Assembly (NCBI GenBank): GCA_035476815.1
Contig: DATILD010000021.1
Location: 61,756 to 125,755, forward strand
DNA length: 64,000 bases
Origin: Methylibium sp035476815
GTDB taxonomy: Bacteria > Pseudomonadota > Gammaproteobacteria > Burkholderiales > Burkholderiaceae_C
Reading direction: 5' to 3'
The notes under the pieces were generated by a model that did not search any database, was not told the origin of the DNA, and worked only from the letters and a program-made list of their open reading frames with translations. Numbering within the stretch: the stretch's first letter is position 1; the number at the start of each line of letters is the position of its first letter. Position numbers and translations under genes: made by a program. Positions 17,154 through 25,342 of this stretch are shown here, one piece after another.

Positions 17154-17702
17154 ATCGCTAATTTCTTTGATCGTCGCACCCGGAACGACGAACGCAAGCA
17201 CCGCCTGAACCGGGAGATCATGGCCCAGGAGGTGCGGCTCAACGGACCCGAGAACGAACCCTTGGGCATCGTGAGCATCCAGGAAGCCCTGCGCATGGCG
17301 GGCGACATGGACGTCGATCTGGTCGAGATCGCTGCGACGGCCGACCCCCCGGTCTGCCGCCTGATGGACTACGGCAAGTTCAAGTACGCGGAGCAGAAGA
17401 AGGCCGCGGAAGCCAAGGCCAAGCAGCATGTCATCGACATCAAGGAAGTGAAGTTCCGCCCCGGCACGGACGAAGGCGACTACCTGATCAAGATGCGCAA
17501 CCTGCGTCGCTTCCTCGAAGAGGGCGACAAGGGCAAGGTGACCTTGCGGTTCCGGGGCCGCGAGATCACGCACCAGGATATCGGCATGCGGCTGCTCGAG
17601 CGCATCCGCGACGAACTGACCGATGTCTCGGTGGTGGAGAACATGCCGAAGTTGGAAGGCCGCCAGATGATCATGGTGCTGGGGCCGAAGCGTAAGAAGT
17701 AG
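17154..17702 (+). CDS. infC: Translation initiation factor IF-3 (AUC start)
   Basis: IF-3 binds the 30S subunit and checks start-codon choice. Homology extends upstream of the first ATG (17220) through RRTRNDERKHRLNREI, and the frame is best started at ATC 17154-17156, with AAGGA at 17141-17145 eight bases before it. That gives 182 aa, matching the 180 aa of E. coli IF-3. A non-AUG start is known for infC and lets IF-3 repress its own translation. Core motifs EVRLNG, VCRLMDYGKFKYAEQKK and EGRQMIMVLGPKRK are present. Confidence 0.93.
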   Translation: MANFFDRRTRNDERKHRLNREIMAQEVRLNGPENEPLGIVSIQEALRMAGDMDVDLVEIAATADPPVCRLMDYGKFKYAEQKKAAEAKAKQHVIDIKEVKFRPGTDEGDYLIKMRNLRRFLEEGDKGKVTLRFRGREITHQDIGMRLLERIRDELTDVSVVENMPKLEGRQMIMVLGPKRKK

Positions 17703-17719
17703 ATCGACGACAGAGTTCA

Positions 17720-17785
17720 CCCCGTGGCGCGCAGCGCGGCGGGGCACAAGCCTCCGGTGGCTCGAAGTCCGCGAGTGGTTCGCGG
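17720..17785 (+). promoter_or_regulatory. Structured infC-rpmI leader, possible L20 control site
   Basis: The 115-nt gap before rpmI can form two hairpins: CCCCG/CGGGG with inner GCGC/GCGC (17720-17744) and CCGCGA/TCGCGG with loop GTGGT (17769-17785). In other bacteria L20 represses rpmI-rplT by binding structured RNA here. Whether these match the L20 site is not established. Confidence 0.3.
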
Positions 17786-17817
17786 CGCCTCCCGGGAGCA
17801 AATCAGCAGGAGCAGTC

Positions 17818-18021
17818 ATGCCCAAGATGAAGACCAAGAAGAGCGCAGCCAAGCGGTTCCGCGTTCGCCCGGGTGGCACCGTCAAGCGCGGTCAGGCGTT
17901 CAAGCGCCACATCCTCACCAAGAAGAGCACCAAGAACAAGCGCCACCTGCGTGGCACGACCTCGGTGCACGAGACCAACATGGGCCACATGGCCCAGATG
18001 CTGCCGTTCGCGGGCCTCTGA
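17818..18021 (+). CDS. rpmI: Ribosomal protein L35
   Basis: 67-aa, very basic 50S protein beginning MPKMKTKKSAAKRFRV and containing the typical KRGQAFKRHILTKKSTKNKR segment. AGGAG lies 7 bp before the ATG. It lies between infC and rplT, 41 bp before the latter. Confidence 0.97.
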   Translation: MPKMKTKKSAAKRFRVRPGGTVKRGQAFKRHILTKKSTKNKRHLRGTTSVHETNMGHMAQMLPFAGL

Positions 18022-18062
18022 GCCGCGACGCCGTCGTCTCAACATTCTTGAAGGAGTAAGAC

Positions 18063-18419
18063 ATGCCTCGCGTCAAACGTGGTGTCACCGCCCGCGCCCG
18101 CCACAAGAAGGTCCTGGCCCTCGCCAAGGGCTTCCGCGGCCGCCGCAAGAACGTCTACCGCATCGCCAAGCAGGCGGTGATGAAGGCCGGCCAGTACGCC
18201 TACCGTGACCGCCGCAACAAGAAGCGCGTGTTCCGCCGGCTCTGGATCGCCCGCATCAACGCCGCCTCGCGCAGCCTCGGCGTCACCTACAGCCGCTTCA
18301 TGGCCGGCCTGAAGAAGGCCTCGATCGAGATCGATCGCAAGGTCCTGGCCGACATGGCGGTGAACGACCCGGCTGCCTTCGGCAGCATCGTCGAGAAGGT
18401 GAAGGCCCAGCTCGCTTGA
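18063..18419 (+). CDS. rplT: Ribosomal protein L20
   Basis: 118-aa 50S assembly protein beginning MPRVKRGVTARARHKKVL, with the RDRRNKKRVFRRLWI segment. It is preceded by AAGGAG. L20 is also the usual autoregulator of rpmI-rplT. A strong terminator hairpin follows. Confidence 0.97.
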   Translation: MPRVKRGVTARARHKKVLALAKGFRGRRKNVYRIAKQAVMKAGQYAYRDRRNKKRVFRRLWIARINAASRSLGVTYSRFMAGLKKASIEIDRKVLADMAVNDPAAFGSIVEKVKAQLA

Positions 18420-18451
18420 TCGTCTCGGGCCCTCGCGGCCCGATGCACACA

Positions 18452-18489
18452 GCAAGGGCCGAGGCGCAAGCGTCGGCCCTTTGCTTTTT
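18452..18489 (+). terminator. Intrinsic terminator after rplT, before pheS
   Basis: AAGGGCCGA (18454-18462) pairs with TCGGCCCTT (18473-18481) around a GC-rich loop, followed by TGCTTTTT. It sits 22 bp before the pheS start. No phenylalanine-rich leader peptide is seen ahead of it, unlike the enterobacterial pheST attenuator, so it is taken as an ordinary (possibly partial) terminator. Confidence 0.75.
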
Positions 18490-18510
18490 CCCGCCACTGA
18501 CCGATCCCCG

Positions 18511-19548
18511 ATGGACGACCTTTCCCCTCTCGTCGCACAGGCTGGGCTGGCCTTCGACGCCGCACGCACGCCGGCCGAGCTCGAGGACGCCAAGGCGCGC
18601 TTCCTCGGCAAGAGCGGCGAGCTGACCGCGCAGATGAAGCGGCTCGCGACGCTCCCGGTCGACGAGAAGAAGGCGCGCGGCGCCGAGATCAATGCCGCCA
18701 AGCAGCAGGTCGAGGCGCTGTTGAATGCGCGCCGTCAGGCGCTGGCCGACGCCGAGCTGGAGGCGCAGCTGCGCGCCGAGGCGCTCGACGTCACGCTGCC
18801 GGGCCGCCGGCGCGGCAACGGCGGGCTGCACCCGATCACGCGCGCGATGGAGCGCATCGAGGCGATCTTCGGCTCGATGGGCTTCGAGGTCGCCGACGGC
18901 CCCGAGATCGAGACCGACTGGTTCAACTTCACCGCGCTGAACACGCCGGCCGACCACCCGGCCCGTTCGATGCACGACACCTTCTATGTCGAGGGCGGCC
19001 ACCTGCTGCGAACCCACACCAGCCCGATGCAGATCCGGCACGCGGTGCGGCATGTGAAGCAGCACCGCGCGGCGCTCGACGCCGGTGAAGCCATGCCCGA
19101 GATCCGCGTCATCGCGCCGGGCCGCACCTACCGCGTCGACAGTGACGCGACGCACTCGCCGATGTTCCACCAGGTCGAGGGCCTGTGGGTCGGCGAGAAC
19201 ATCTCGTTCAAGGACCTGAAGTCGGTCTATGTCTCGTTCATCCGCGCCTTCTTCGAGACCGACGACCTGCAGATTCGCTTTCGGCCCAGCTACTTCCCCT
19301 TCACCGAGCCGAGCGCCGAGATCGACATGATGTTCGGCAGCGGTCCGCTGAAGGGCCGCTGGCTCGAGGTTTCGGGCTCCGGCCAGGTGCACCCGCAGGT
19401 GATCCGCAACATGGGCCTGGACCCGGAGCGCTACATCGGCTTCGCCTTCGGCTCGGGCATCGATCGCCTGGCGATGCTGCGCTACGGCGTCAGCGACCTG
19501 CGCCTCTTCTTCGACGGTGATCTGCGCTTCCTCTCGCAATTCAAGTAG
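18511..19548 (+). CDS. pheS: Phenylalanyl-tRNA synthetase alpha subunit
   Basis: 345-aa catalytic subunit of the alpha2-beta2 enzyme. It has the N-terminal coiled coil (about 20-90), then the class II core with THTSPMQIRHAV, the motif 2 region FHQVEGLWVG, and motif 3 FGSGIDRLAMLRYG near the C-terminus. The ATG at 18511 is preferred over an upstream TTG because homology begins at MDDLSPLVAQAG. pheT starts 2 bp after its stop. Confidence 0.96.
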   Translation: MDDLSPLVAQAGLAFDAARTPAELEDAKARFLGKSGELTAQMKRLATLPVDEKKARGAEINAAKQQVEALLNARRQALADAELEAQLRAEALDVTLPGRRRGNGGLHPITRAMERIEAIFGSMGFEVADGPEIETDWFNFTALNTPADHPARSMHDTFYVEGGHLLRTHTSPMQIRHAVRHVKQHRAALDAGEAMPEIRVIAPGRTYRVDSDATHSPMFHQVEGLWVGENISFKDLKSVYVSFIRAFFETDDLQIRFRPSYFPFTEPSAEIDMMFGSGPLKGRWLEVSGSGQVHPQVIRNMGLDPERYIGFAFGSGIDRLAMLRYGVSDLRLFFDGDLRFLSQFK

Positions 19549-19550
19549 CC

Positions 19551-21986
19551 ATGCAGTTCCCCGAATCCTGGTTGCGCGAGTTCTGCAACCCACCGATCAC
19601 CACCGCCGAGCTGGCGGACACCCTGACCATGGCCGGCCTCGAGGTCGAGGCGCTGCGGCCGGTCGCACCGATGTTCTCGAAGATCGTCGTCGCGCAGGTG
19701 CTGGCGGTCGAGAAGCATCCGAACGCCGACCGGCTCAACGTCTGCCAGGTCGATGCCGGCAGCGGCTCGACGCTGCAGATCGTCTGCGGCGCGCCGAACG
19801 TGCGCGCGGGCCTCAAGGTGCCCTGCGCGCTGGTCGGTGCCGAGCTGCCGCCGGCCGAGGAGGGCGGGGCATCGTTCGCGATCAAGCTCGGCAAGCTGCG
19901 CGGCGTCGAGAGCGCCGGCATGCTGTGCTCGGCGCGCGAGCTGAAGCTCTCGGACGAGAACGCCGGGTTGCTGGTGCTGGCCGAGGACGCGCCGGTCGGC
20001 CTGGACATCCGCGAGCACCTCAAGCTCGACGACACGCTGATCACGCTCAAGCTCACGCCCAACCTTGCGCACTGCCTGAGCGTCTACGGCGTCGCGCGCG
20101 AGCTGAGCGCACTGACCGGCGCGCCGCTCGCGCAGCCGAGCTTCCCGCCCGCCGCGGTGGCGCATGACGCGAAGCTGCCGGTGCGCGTCGAGGCGCCCGA
20201 CCTGTGCGGCCGCTTCTCGGGCCGCATCGTGCGCGGCGTGAATCCGAAGGCCGCGACGCCGGCCTGGATGGTCGAGCGGCTGGCGCGCTGCGGCCAGCGC
20301 CCGGTCAGCCCGCTGGTCGACATCTCGAACTACGTGATGTTCGAGTTCGGCCGCCCCTCGCACATCTTCGACCTCGACAAGATCCACGGTGGCCTGGTGG
20401 TGCGCTGGGGCCGCGAGGGCGAGTCGCTCGAACTGCTGAACGGCAACACCATCGCGGTCGACGGTCAGGTCGGCGTGATCGCCGACGACCAGAACGGTCA
20501 ACAGCGAGTCGAGTCGCTCGCCGGCATCATGGGCGGGCAGGCGACCGCGGTGTCCGACGACACCCGCAACGTCTACGTCGAGGCGGCGTTCTGGTGGCCG
20601 CAGGCGGTGATGGGCCGCTCGCGGCGCTACAACTTCAGCACCGACGCCGGCCACCGCTTCGAGCGCGGCGTCGATCCCGCGCGGACGGTCGAGCACATCG
20701 AGCGCATCACGGCGCTGATCCAGCAGGTCTGCGGCGGCGACGCCGGTCCGATGGACGACCAGGTGACGCGCCTGCCCGAACGCACGCCGGTGACGCTGCG
20801 CGTCGCGCGAGCCGCGAAGGTCATCGGCATGCCGGTCACGCAGGCGGAGTGCGTCGGCGTGTTCCGCCGCCTCGGTCTGCCGTGTACCGAGGGCGAGGGT
20901 ACGGTCACCGTGACGCCGCCGAGCTGGCGCTTCGATCTCGCGATCGAGGAAGACCTGATCGAGGAGGTGATCCGCGTGCTCGGCTACGGCCGCTTGCCCG
21001 ACACGCCGCCGCTGGCACCGGTCATTCCGCGCGTGCGCTCCGAGTCGCGCCGCGGCCTGCACGCGCTGCGCCATGCGATGGCCGGCCTGGACTACCAGGA
21101 AACGGTCAACTTCAGCTTCGTCGAGGAAGGCTGGGAGCGCGAGTTGGCCGGCAACGACGAGCCGATCCGGCTGCTGAATCCGATCGCCGCGCCGCTGGCG
21201 GTGATGCGCTCGAGCCTGATCGGCAGCCTCGTCAACGTGCTGCGCTTCAATCTCGCGCGCAAGGCACCGCGCGTGCGCGTGTTCGAGATCGGCCGCGTGT
21301 TCCTGCGTGACCCGAGTGCCGTCGACACCGACACCGCGGTCGCCGGTCTCGCCCAGCCGCTGCGTCTGGCCGGGCTGGCCTTCGGCGCGGCCGACAGCCT
21401 GCAGTGGGCGGTGGCCGAGCGCTCGGTCGACTTCCACGACGTGAAGGGCGACCTCGAAGCGCTGCTCGCGCCTCGTGCCGCCCGCTTCGTGCCGGCCGAG
21501 CATCCGGCGCTGCACCCGGGCCGCAGCGCCCGCATCGAGATCGATGGCCAGCCGGTGGGATGGATCGGCGAGCTGCACCCGCGCTGGCGTCAGGGCTACG
21601 AGCTGCCGCCGCAGGCGCCGGTCGTGTTCGAGATCGACGCCTCAGTCCTGACGCAACGGCCGCTGCCTGCCTCCGCGCCGATCGCCAAGCAGCAGGCCGT
21701 GCAGCGCGATCTGGCGGTGGTGGTCGGCGACGCCGTCAGCCATGAAGCGCTGGTCGACGCCGTCGCCGCGGCGCCCACCGGCGGCGTGGTGCGCGGCGCG
21801 AGGCTGTTCGACGTCTACCGGCCGAAGGCGGTCGGTGGCGATCTCGCGGCCGGCGAGCGCAGCCTCGCGTTGCGCCTCGACCTCCTCGACGACGAGGCCA
21901 CGTTGACCGACGAGCGCATCGACGCGGCCGTGAAGGCCGTGTTGGATACGCTGACCCGCCGACTCGGCGCTCGCCTGCGCGCCTGA
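19551..21986 (+). CDS. pheT: Phenylalanyl-tRNA synthetase beta subunit
   Basis: 811-aa beta subunit. Domains in order: tRNA-binding/OB fold (about 40-150, with KHPNADRLNVCQVD), B3/B4 editing domain (about 210-380), B5 (about 405-475), catalytic-like core, and the C-terminal ferredoxin-fold anticodon-binding domain (about 715-811). Overlap-like spacing with pheS (2 bp) indicates coupled expression. Length is normal. Confidence 0.96.
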   Translation: MQFPESWLREFCNPPITTAELADTLTMAGLEVEALRPVAPMFSKIVVAQVLAVEKHPNADRLNVCQVDAGSGSTLQIVCGAPNVRAGLKVPCALVGAELPPAEEGGASFAIKLGKLRGVESAGMLCSARELKLSDENAGLLVLAEDAPVGLDIREHLKLDDTLITLKLTPNLAHCLSVYGVARELSALTGAPLAQPSFPPAAVAHDAKLPVRVEAPDLCGRFSGRIVRGVNPKAATPAWMVERLARCGQRPVSPLVDISNYVMFEFGRPSHIFDLDKIHGGLVVRWGREGESLELLNGNTIAVDGQVGVIADDQNGQQRVESLAGIMGGQATAVSDDTRNVYVEAAFWWPQAVMGRSRRYNFSTDAGHRFERGVDPARTVEHIERITALIQQVCGGDAGPMDDQVTRLPERTPVTLRVARAAKVIGMPVTQAECVGVFRRLGLPCTEGEGTVTVTPPSWRFDLAIEEDLIEEVIRVLGYGRLPDTPPLAPVIPRVRSESRRGLHALRHAMAGLDYQETVNFSFVEEGWERELAGNDEPIRLLNPIAAPLAVMRSSLIGSLVNVLRFNLARKAPRVRVFEIGRVFLRDPSAVDTDTAVAGLAQPLRLAGLAFGAADSLQWAVAERSVDFHDVKGDLEALLAPRAARFVPAEHPALHPGRSARIEIDGQPVGWIGELHPRWRQGYELPPQAPVVFEIDASVLTQRPLPASAPIAKQQAVQRDLAVVVGDAVSHEALVDAVAAAPTGGVVRGARLFDVYRPKAVGGDLAAGERSLALRLDLLDDEATLTDERIDAAVKAVLDTLTRRLGARLRA

Positions 21987-22010
21987 CCCCGACCCAAGGA
22001 GCCCCCGGAC

Positions 22011-22352
22011 ATGGACCGAGCCCTGCTGCCCAGCCTCGAGACACCGACCTTGACCAAGGCCGAACTGGCCGACCTGCTGTTCGAACGGCTGGGTCTCAAC
22101 AAGCGGGAGTCCAAGGACATGGTCGAGGCCTTCTTCGAGCTGGTTCATGGCCAGCTGGTCGAGGGCCACGACGTCAAGCTCTCGGGCTTTGGCAACTTTC
22201 AGATCCGCCGCAAGGCGCCGCGCCCGGGCCGCAACCCGCGCACCGGCGAGGCGATCCCGATCAAGGCGCGCAATGTGGTGACGTTTCACGCCAGCCACAA
22301 ACTGAAGGGAGTCGTGCAAGGCGACATACCCAGCGAGGAAGAGTTCGAGTAA
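22011..22352 (+). CDS. ihfA: Integration host factor alpha subunit
   Basis: 113-aa DNA-bending protein of the HU/IHF family. TKAELADLLFERLGLNKRES, VKLSGFGNFQIRRK and the DNA-arm motif RPGRNPRTGEAIPI are present. It follows pheT as in most proteobacteria. About ten extra N-terminal residues compared with E. coli may be real, since AAGGAG lies upstream of the ATG at 22011. Confidence 0.95.
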   Translation: MDRALLPSLETPTLTKAELADLLFERLGLNKRESKDMVEAFFELVHGQLVEGHDVKLSGFGNFQIRRKAPRPGRNPRTGEAIPIKARNVVTFHASHKLKGVVQGDIPSEEEFE

Positions 22353-22388
22353 AGTCTGAAGAATCATCTTCTAGAGCCTTGATTTCCA

Positions 22389-22832
22389 ATGGAAAAGGCG
22401 CTCCCACCGATCCCCGTCAAACGCTATTTCACGATCGGTGAGGTGAGCGAGCTCTGTGGCGTCAAGCCTTATGTGCTGCGCTACTGGGAGCAGGAGTTCA
22501 CCCAGCTCAAACCGATGAAGCGGCGCGGCAACCGTCGCTACTACCAGCACCACGAGGTGCTGCTGATCCGCCGCATCCGGGAGCTGCTGTACGAGCAGGG
22601 CTTCACGATCAGCGGCGCGCGCAACCGGCTCTCCGAAGGCGGTCGACCCCAGCCGGCGGCCGTGGACGAAGCGGCGCCGGAGTCCGTGCATGAGCCCGAG
22701 GCCGCGCTCGAAGCCGCGGCAGCCATCCCGCCGGCCACCGCGACGACCTCGGTGCGGGTCGGTGCGGATGCCGGATCGGTCGCCTCGGTGCGCGAAGAGC
22801 TGCTCTCGATTCGACGCCTGCTGACGCCCTGA
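22389..22832 (+). CDS. MerR-family transcriptional regulator
   Basis: 147-aa protein with an N-terminal MerR winged helix (about 13-80: YFTIGEVSELCGVKPYVLRY, then RRGNRRYYQHHEVLLIRRIR). The C-terminal half is alanine-rich and without cysteine or other effector motifs. This gene is found next to ihfA in many beta- and gammaproteobacteria, but its regulon is unknown. A candidate start ATG lies 36 bp after ihfA. Confidence 0.88.
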   Translation: MEKALPPIPVKRYFTIGEVSELCGVKPYVLRYWEQEFTQLKPMKRRGNRRYYQHHEVLLIRRIRELLYEQGFTISGARNRLSEGGRPQPAAVDEAAPESVHEPEAALEAAAAIPPATATTSVRVGADAGSVASVREELLSIRRLLTP

Positions 22833-22964
22833 CGGCGTTCCCGCGGTTCGAGCACTTCAAGCTAGGGGGCAACCGGGCAGGGAGGCTTGCTGCTCGGCAT
22901 ACTTCACTTCAGCGCGGTGCGGCGCAGTCAGTGCATCGCCAAGCAGTGAAGTACGGAGTCGAGC

Positions 22965-23195
22965 GTGGCCAAGGTTGTCTACAAGTACGTGCCGCCGATC
23001 GGGCTGCCGGGCGTGCCTGCCGCTGCCATCCGTGACAACCGGACCGATGCGGACAGCGCGGCGCAGGACGCGGCCGCCAAGCGAGAACGCTGGTGGTACG
23101 AGTCGTCCTACGATCTGCGCCACGGCCTCGACGTGAACGAAGACAACCCCGAGACGATTCCCGGCGACCTGCTCGACGAGTTGTTCAAGCCCTGA
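22965..23195 (+). CDS. Conserved small protein of unknown function
   Basis: 76 aa from GTG, with GGAG six bases upstream. The protein begins MAKVVYKYVPPIGLPGVPAA and has an acidic tail ending DLLDELFKP. There is no signal or membrane segment. The composition and codon use match neighbours, so it looks like a real gene. It ends just before the bidirectional hairpin next to tRNA-Pro. Function not recognised. Confidence 0.65.
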   Translation: MAKVVYKYVPPIGLPGVPAAAIRDNRTDADSAAQDAAAKRERWWYESSYDLRHGLDVNEDNPETIPGDLLDELFKP

Positions 23196-23215
23196 GTCGG
23201 GGCGCCCCAAGAACA

Positions 23216-23246
23216 AAAGGGTAGCCGGATCAACCGGCTACCCTTT
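23216..23246. terminator. Bidirectional terminator between hypothetical gene and tRNA-Pro
   Basis: A 13-bp perfect stem AAAGGGTAGCCGG / CCGGCTACCCTTT with loop ATCAA. On the plus strand T-rich sequence follows, and on the minus strand TTTTGTTC follows, so it can end both the small gene and the leftward tRNA. Confidence 0.85.
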
Positions 23247-23254
23247 GTCGTTTC

Positions 23255-23333
<79 letters not shown>

Positions 23334-23374
23334 GCCGCACAGTATACCGGGCCGCCGGGGCGCGCTCGGTCGCC

Positions 23375-23920
23375 TCAACTGATGTCGGCGCAATGCACGG
23401 CGTAGCCGCCGCGCGCCCGGTCGGCGAAGTAGCGCCGCAGCGTCTCGCCGACGGTGCGAAAGGCGATCTCGTCCCACGGCACCTCGTTCTCGGCGAACAG
23501 CCGCACATCGAGCGATTCGGCGCCCGGGGCGAAGTCGGTGTCCCTCAGGGTCGCGCGGTAGAAGAGGTGGATCTGCCCGACTCGCACGACGTTCAGCACG
23601 GTGTACAGCCCCTCCAGCTCGATGCGCGCACCGGCCTCCTCGGCGGTCTCGCGCACGGCGCCCTGTTCGGTGGTCTCGCCGAGTTCGAGGAAGCCGGCCG
23701 GCAGCGTCCAGTAGCCGTGCCGCGGCTCGATCGCGCGGCGGCACAGCAGCACGCGATCGCCCCACACCGGCAGGGTGCCGACCACCGCCAGCGGGTTCTC
23801 GTAATGCACGGCGCCGCAGCTCACGCAGACGGCGCGCTCGCGGTTGTCGTCGGCCGGGACACGGTACTCGGCGGCGCTGCCGCAGGCCTTGCAATGGCGG
23901 ATGCTGCGGGGTTGGAACAT
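23375..23920 (-). CDS. Nudix hydrolase with N-terminal zinc ribbon
   Basis: 181-aa protein. Two Cys pairs (CKAC at about 10-13 and CVSC at about 32-35) form a zinc ribbon, followed by a Nudix domain whose box GFLELGETTEQGAVRETAEE continues with AGA and keeps all catalytic glutamates. Such proteins hydrolyse nucleotide diphosphate derivatives such as NADH or ADP-ribose; the exact substrate is open. It is divergent from the fumarylpyruvate hydrolase gene. Confidence 0.88.
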   Translation of the reverse strand: MFQPRSIRHCKACGSAAEYRVPADDNRERAVCVSCGAVHYENPLAVVGTLPVWGDRVLLCRRAIEPRHGYWTLPAGFLELGETTEQGAVRETAEEAGARIELEGLYTVLNVVRVGQIHLFYRATLRDTDFAPGAESLDVRLFAENEVPWDEIAFRTVGETLRRYFADRARGGYAVHCADIS

Positions 23921-23984
23921 GCGCTTCAGTGTAGCGATCGCATGGCATCATCTTCGCGACGCCGACTGCAGCCGAACCACCGCC

Positions 23985-24683
23985 ATGGACTTCGTGATCG
24001 ACCCGCCCGCGCATGCCAGCGCGGCCATTGCCGGTACGACGGCTCGCTTCCCGGTGCGCCGCATCTACTGCGTCGGCCGCAACTATGCCGAGCATGCGGT
24101 CGAGATGGGCCACAGCGGCCGCGAGGCGCCGTTCTTCTTCCTCAAACCAGGCGACGCGCTGCTGCCGGTGGCGGTCGGCGAGACCGGGCTGATGCCCTAT
24201 CCGACGCTGACCGGCGACCTCCACCATGAGGTGGAACTGGTCGCCGCGATCGGCCGCGGCGGCCGCGACATCCCGGCCGCGCGGGCGCTCGATCACGTGT
24301 GGGGCTATGCGGTCGGCCTCGACATGACGCGCCGTGACCTGCAGGCCGAGATGAAGAAGGCCGGCCGGCCCTGGTGCATCGGCAAGGGCTTCGAGGCCTC
24401 GGCGCCGATCGGGCCGCTCACGCCGTCGACCGCCGTCCCGGGCATCCACCAGGCGCCGATCGCGCTCGACGTCAACGGCACGGTGCGCCAGCTCAGCCAT
24501 ATCGACCGCATGATCTGGAGCGTCGCCGAGATCATCGAGCACCTGTCGAAGGCCTGGACGCTGGCGCCTGGCGACCTGATCTATACCGGTACGCCACAGG
24601 GCGTCGGCGCGGTGCAGGTCGGCGATGTGATCGAGGCGCGCATCGAAGGCCTGGAGCCGCTGCGCGTGCAGATCGTCGGCTGA
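23985..24683 (+). CDS. nagK: Fumarylacetoacetate hydrolase family protein, probable fumarylpyruvate hydrolase
   Basis: 232-aa FAH-family C-C bond hydrolase with RIYCVGRNYAEHA at the start, metal-ligand HHEVELV and IYTGTPQGVGAV near the end. Paired with a zeta-class glutathione transferase gene 17 bp downstream, it fits the gentisate lower pathway: fumarylpyruvate to fumarate plus pyruvate. The alternative is acylpyruvase or oxaloacetate decarboxylase activity. The ATG at 23985 is chosen because homology starts there. No gentisate dioxygenase is nearby. Confidence 0.82.
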   Translation: MDFVIDPPAHASAAIAGTTARFPVRRIYCVGRNYAEHAVEMGHSGREAPFFFLKPGDALLPVAVGETGLMPYPTLTGDLHHEVELVAAIGRGGRDIPAARALDHVWGYAVGLDMTRRDLQAEMKKAGRPWCIGKGFEASAPIGPLTPSTAVPGIHQAPIALDVNGTVRQLSHIDRMIWSVAEIIEHLSKAWTLAPGDLIYTGTPQGVGAVQVGDVIEARIEGLEPLRVQIVG

Positions 24684-24700
24684 ATGGCGGGGGGCTGGCC

Positions 24701-25342
24701 ATGGAGCTCTACGGCTACTTCCGTTCGTCGGCATCGTTCCGCGTTCGGATCGCGCTCGAGCTCAAGGGCCTGGGCTACGGCTACCGCGCGGTGCACCTGC
24801 CCAGGAGCGAACAGTTGGGCGAGCGCTATGCGGCCGTCTCGGCGACGCGGCTGGTGCCGCAACTGGTCGACGGCGAGGCGTCGATCGGCCAGTCGCTCGC
24901 GATCATCGAATACCTCGACGAGCAGCACCCCGAACCGCCGCTGCTACCCGGCGGGGCGCTGGACCGCGCCCGCATCCGCTCGCTGGCGCTGGACATCGCC
25001 TGCGAGATCCACCCGCTGAACAACCTGCGCGTGCTGCGCTACCTGGTGCGCGAGCTCGCGGTCGGCGAGGACGCCAAGAACCGCTGGTACCGGCACTGGG
25101 TGGAGCAGGGCCTCGCCGCGGTCGAGCGGCGCCTGGCAGGCGAACCGCAGACCGGCCGCCATTGCCACGGCGACGCGCCGACACTGGCCGACTGCGTGCT
25201 GGTGCCGCAGATCTTCAACGCCCAGCGCTTCGACTGCCGGCTCGACCATGTGCCGACGGTGATGCGTGTCTTCGACGCCTGCATGGCGCTGCCGGCCTTC
25301 CAGCGTGCCCAGCCCTCGGCCTGCCCGGATTTCGAACCATGA
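24701..25342 (+). CDS. nagL: Zeta-class glutathione transferase, maleylpyruvate/maleylacetoacetate isomerase
   Basis: 213-aa GSH-dependent cis-trans isomerase. The catalytic SSASFRVRIAL motif (about 8-18) is typical of maleylpyruvate and maleylacetoacetate isomerases, and ISQSLAIIEYLDE-like sequence (IGQSLAIIEYLDE here) binds glutathione. It supplies the fumarylpyruvate substrate of the preceding hydrolase. Its stop overlaps the pgeF start (ATGA). Confidence 0.85.
   Translation: MELYGYFRSSASFRVRIALELKGLGYGYRAVHLPRSEQLGERYAAVSATRLVPQLVDGEASIGQSLAIIEYLDEQHPEPPLLPGGALDRARIRSLALDIACEIHPLNNLRVLRYLVRELAVGEDAKNRWYRHWVEQGLAAVERRLAGEPQTGRHCHGDAPTLADCVLVPQIFNAQRFDCRLDHVPTVMRVFDACMALPAFQRAQPSACPDFEP

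Noticed and set aside
18420..18510. Phenylalanine leader-peptide attenuator before pheS
   Set aside because: No short frame with Phe codons precedes the hairpin; it is better read as the rplT terminator.
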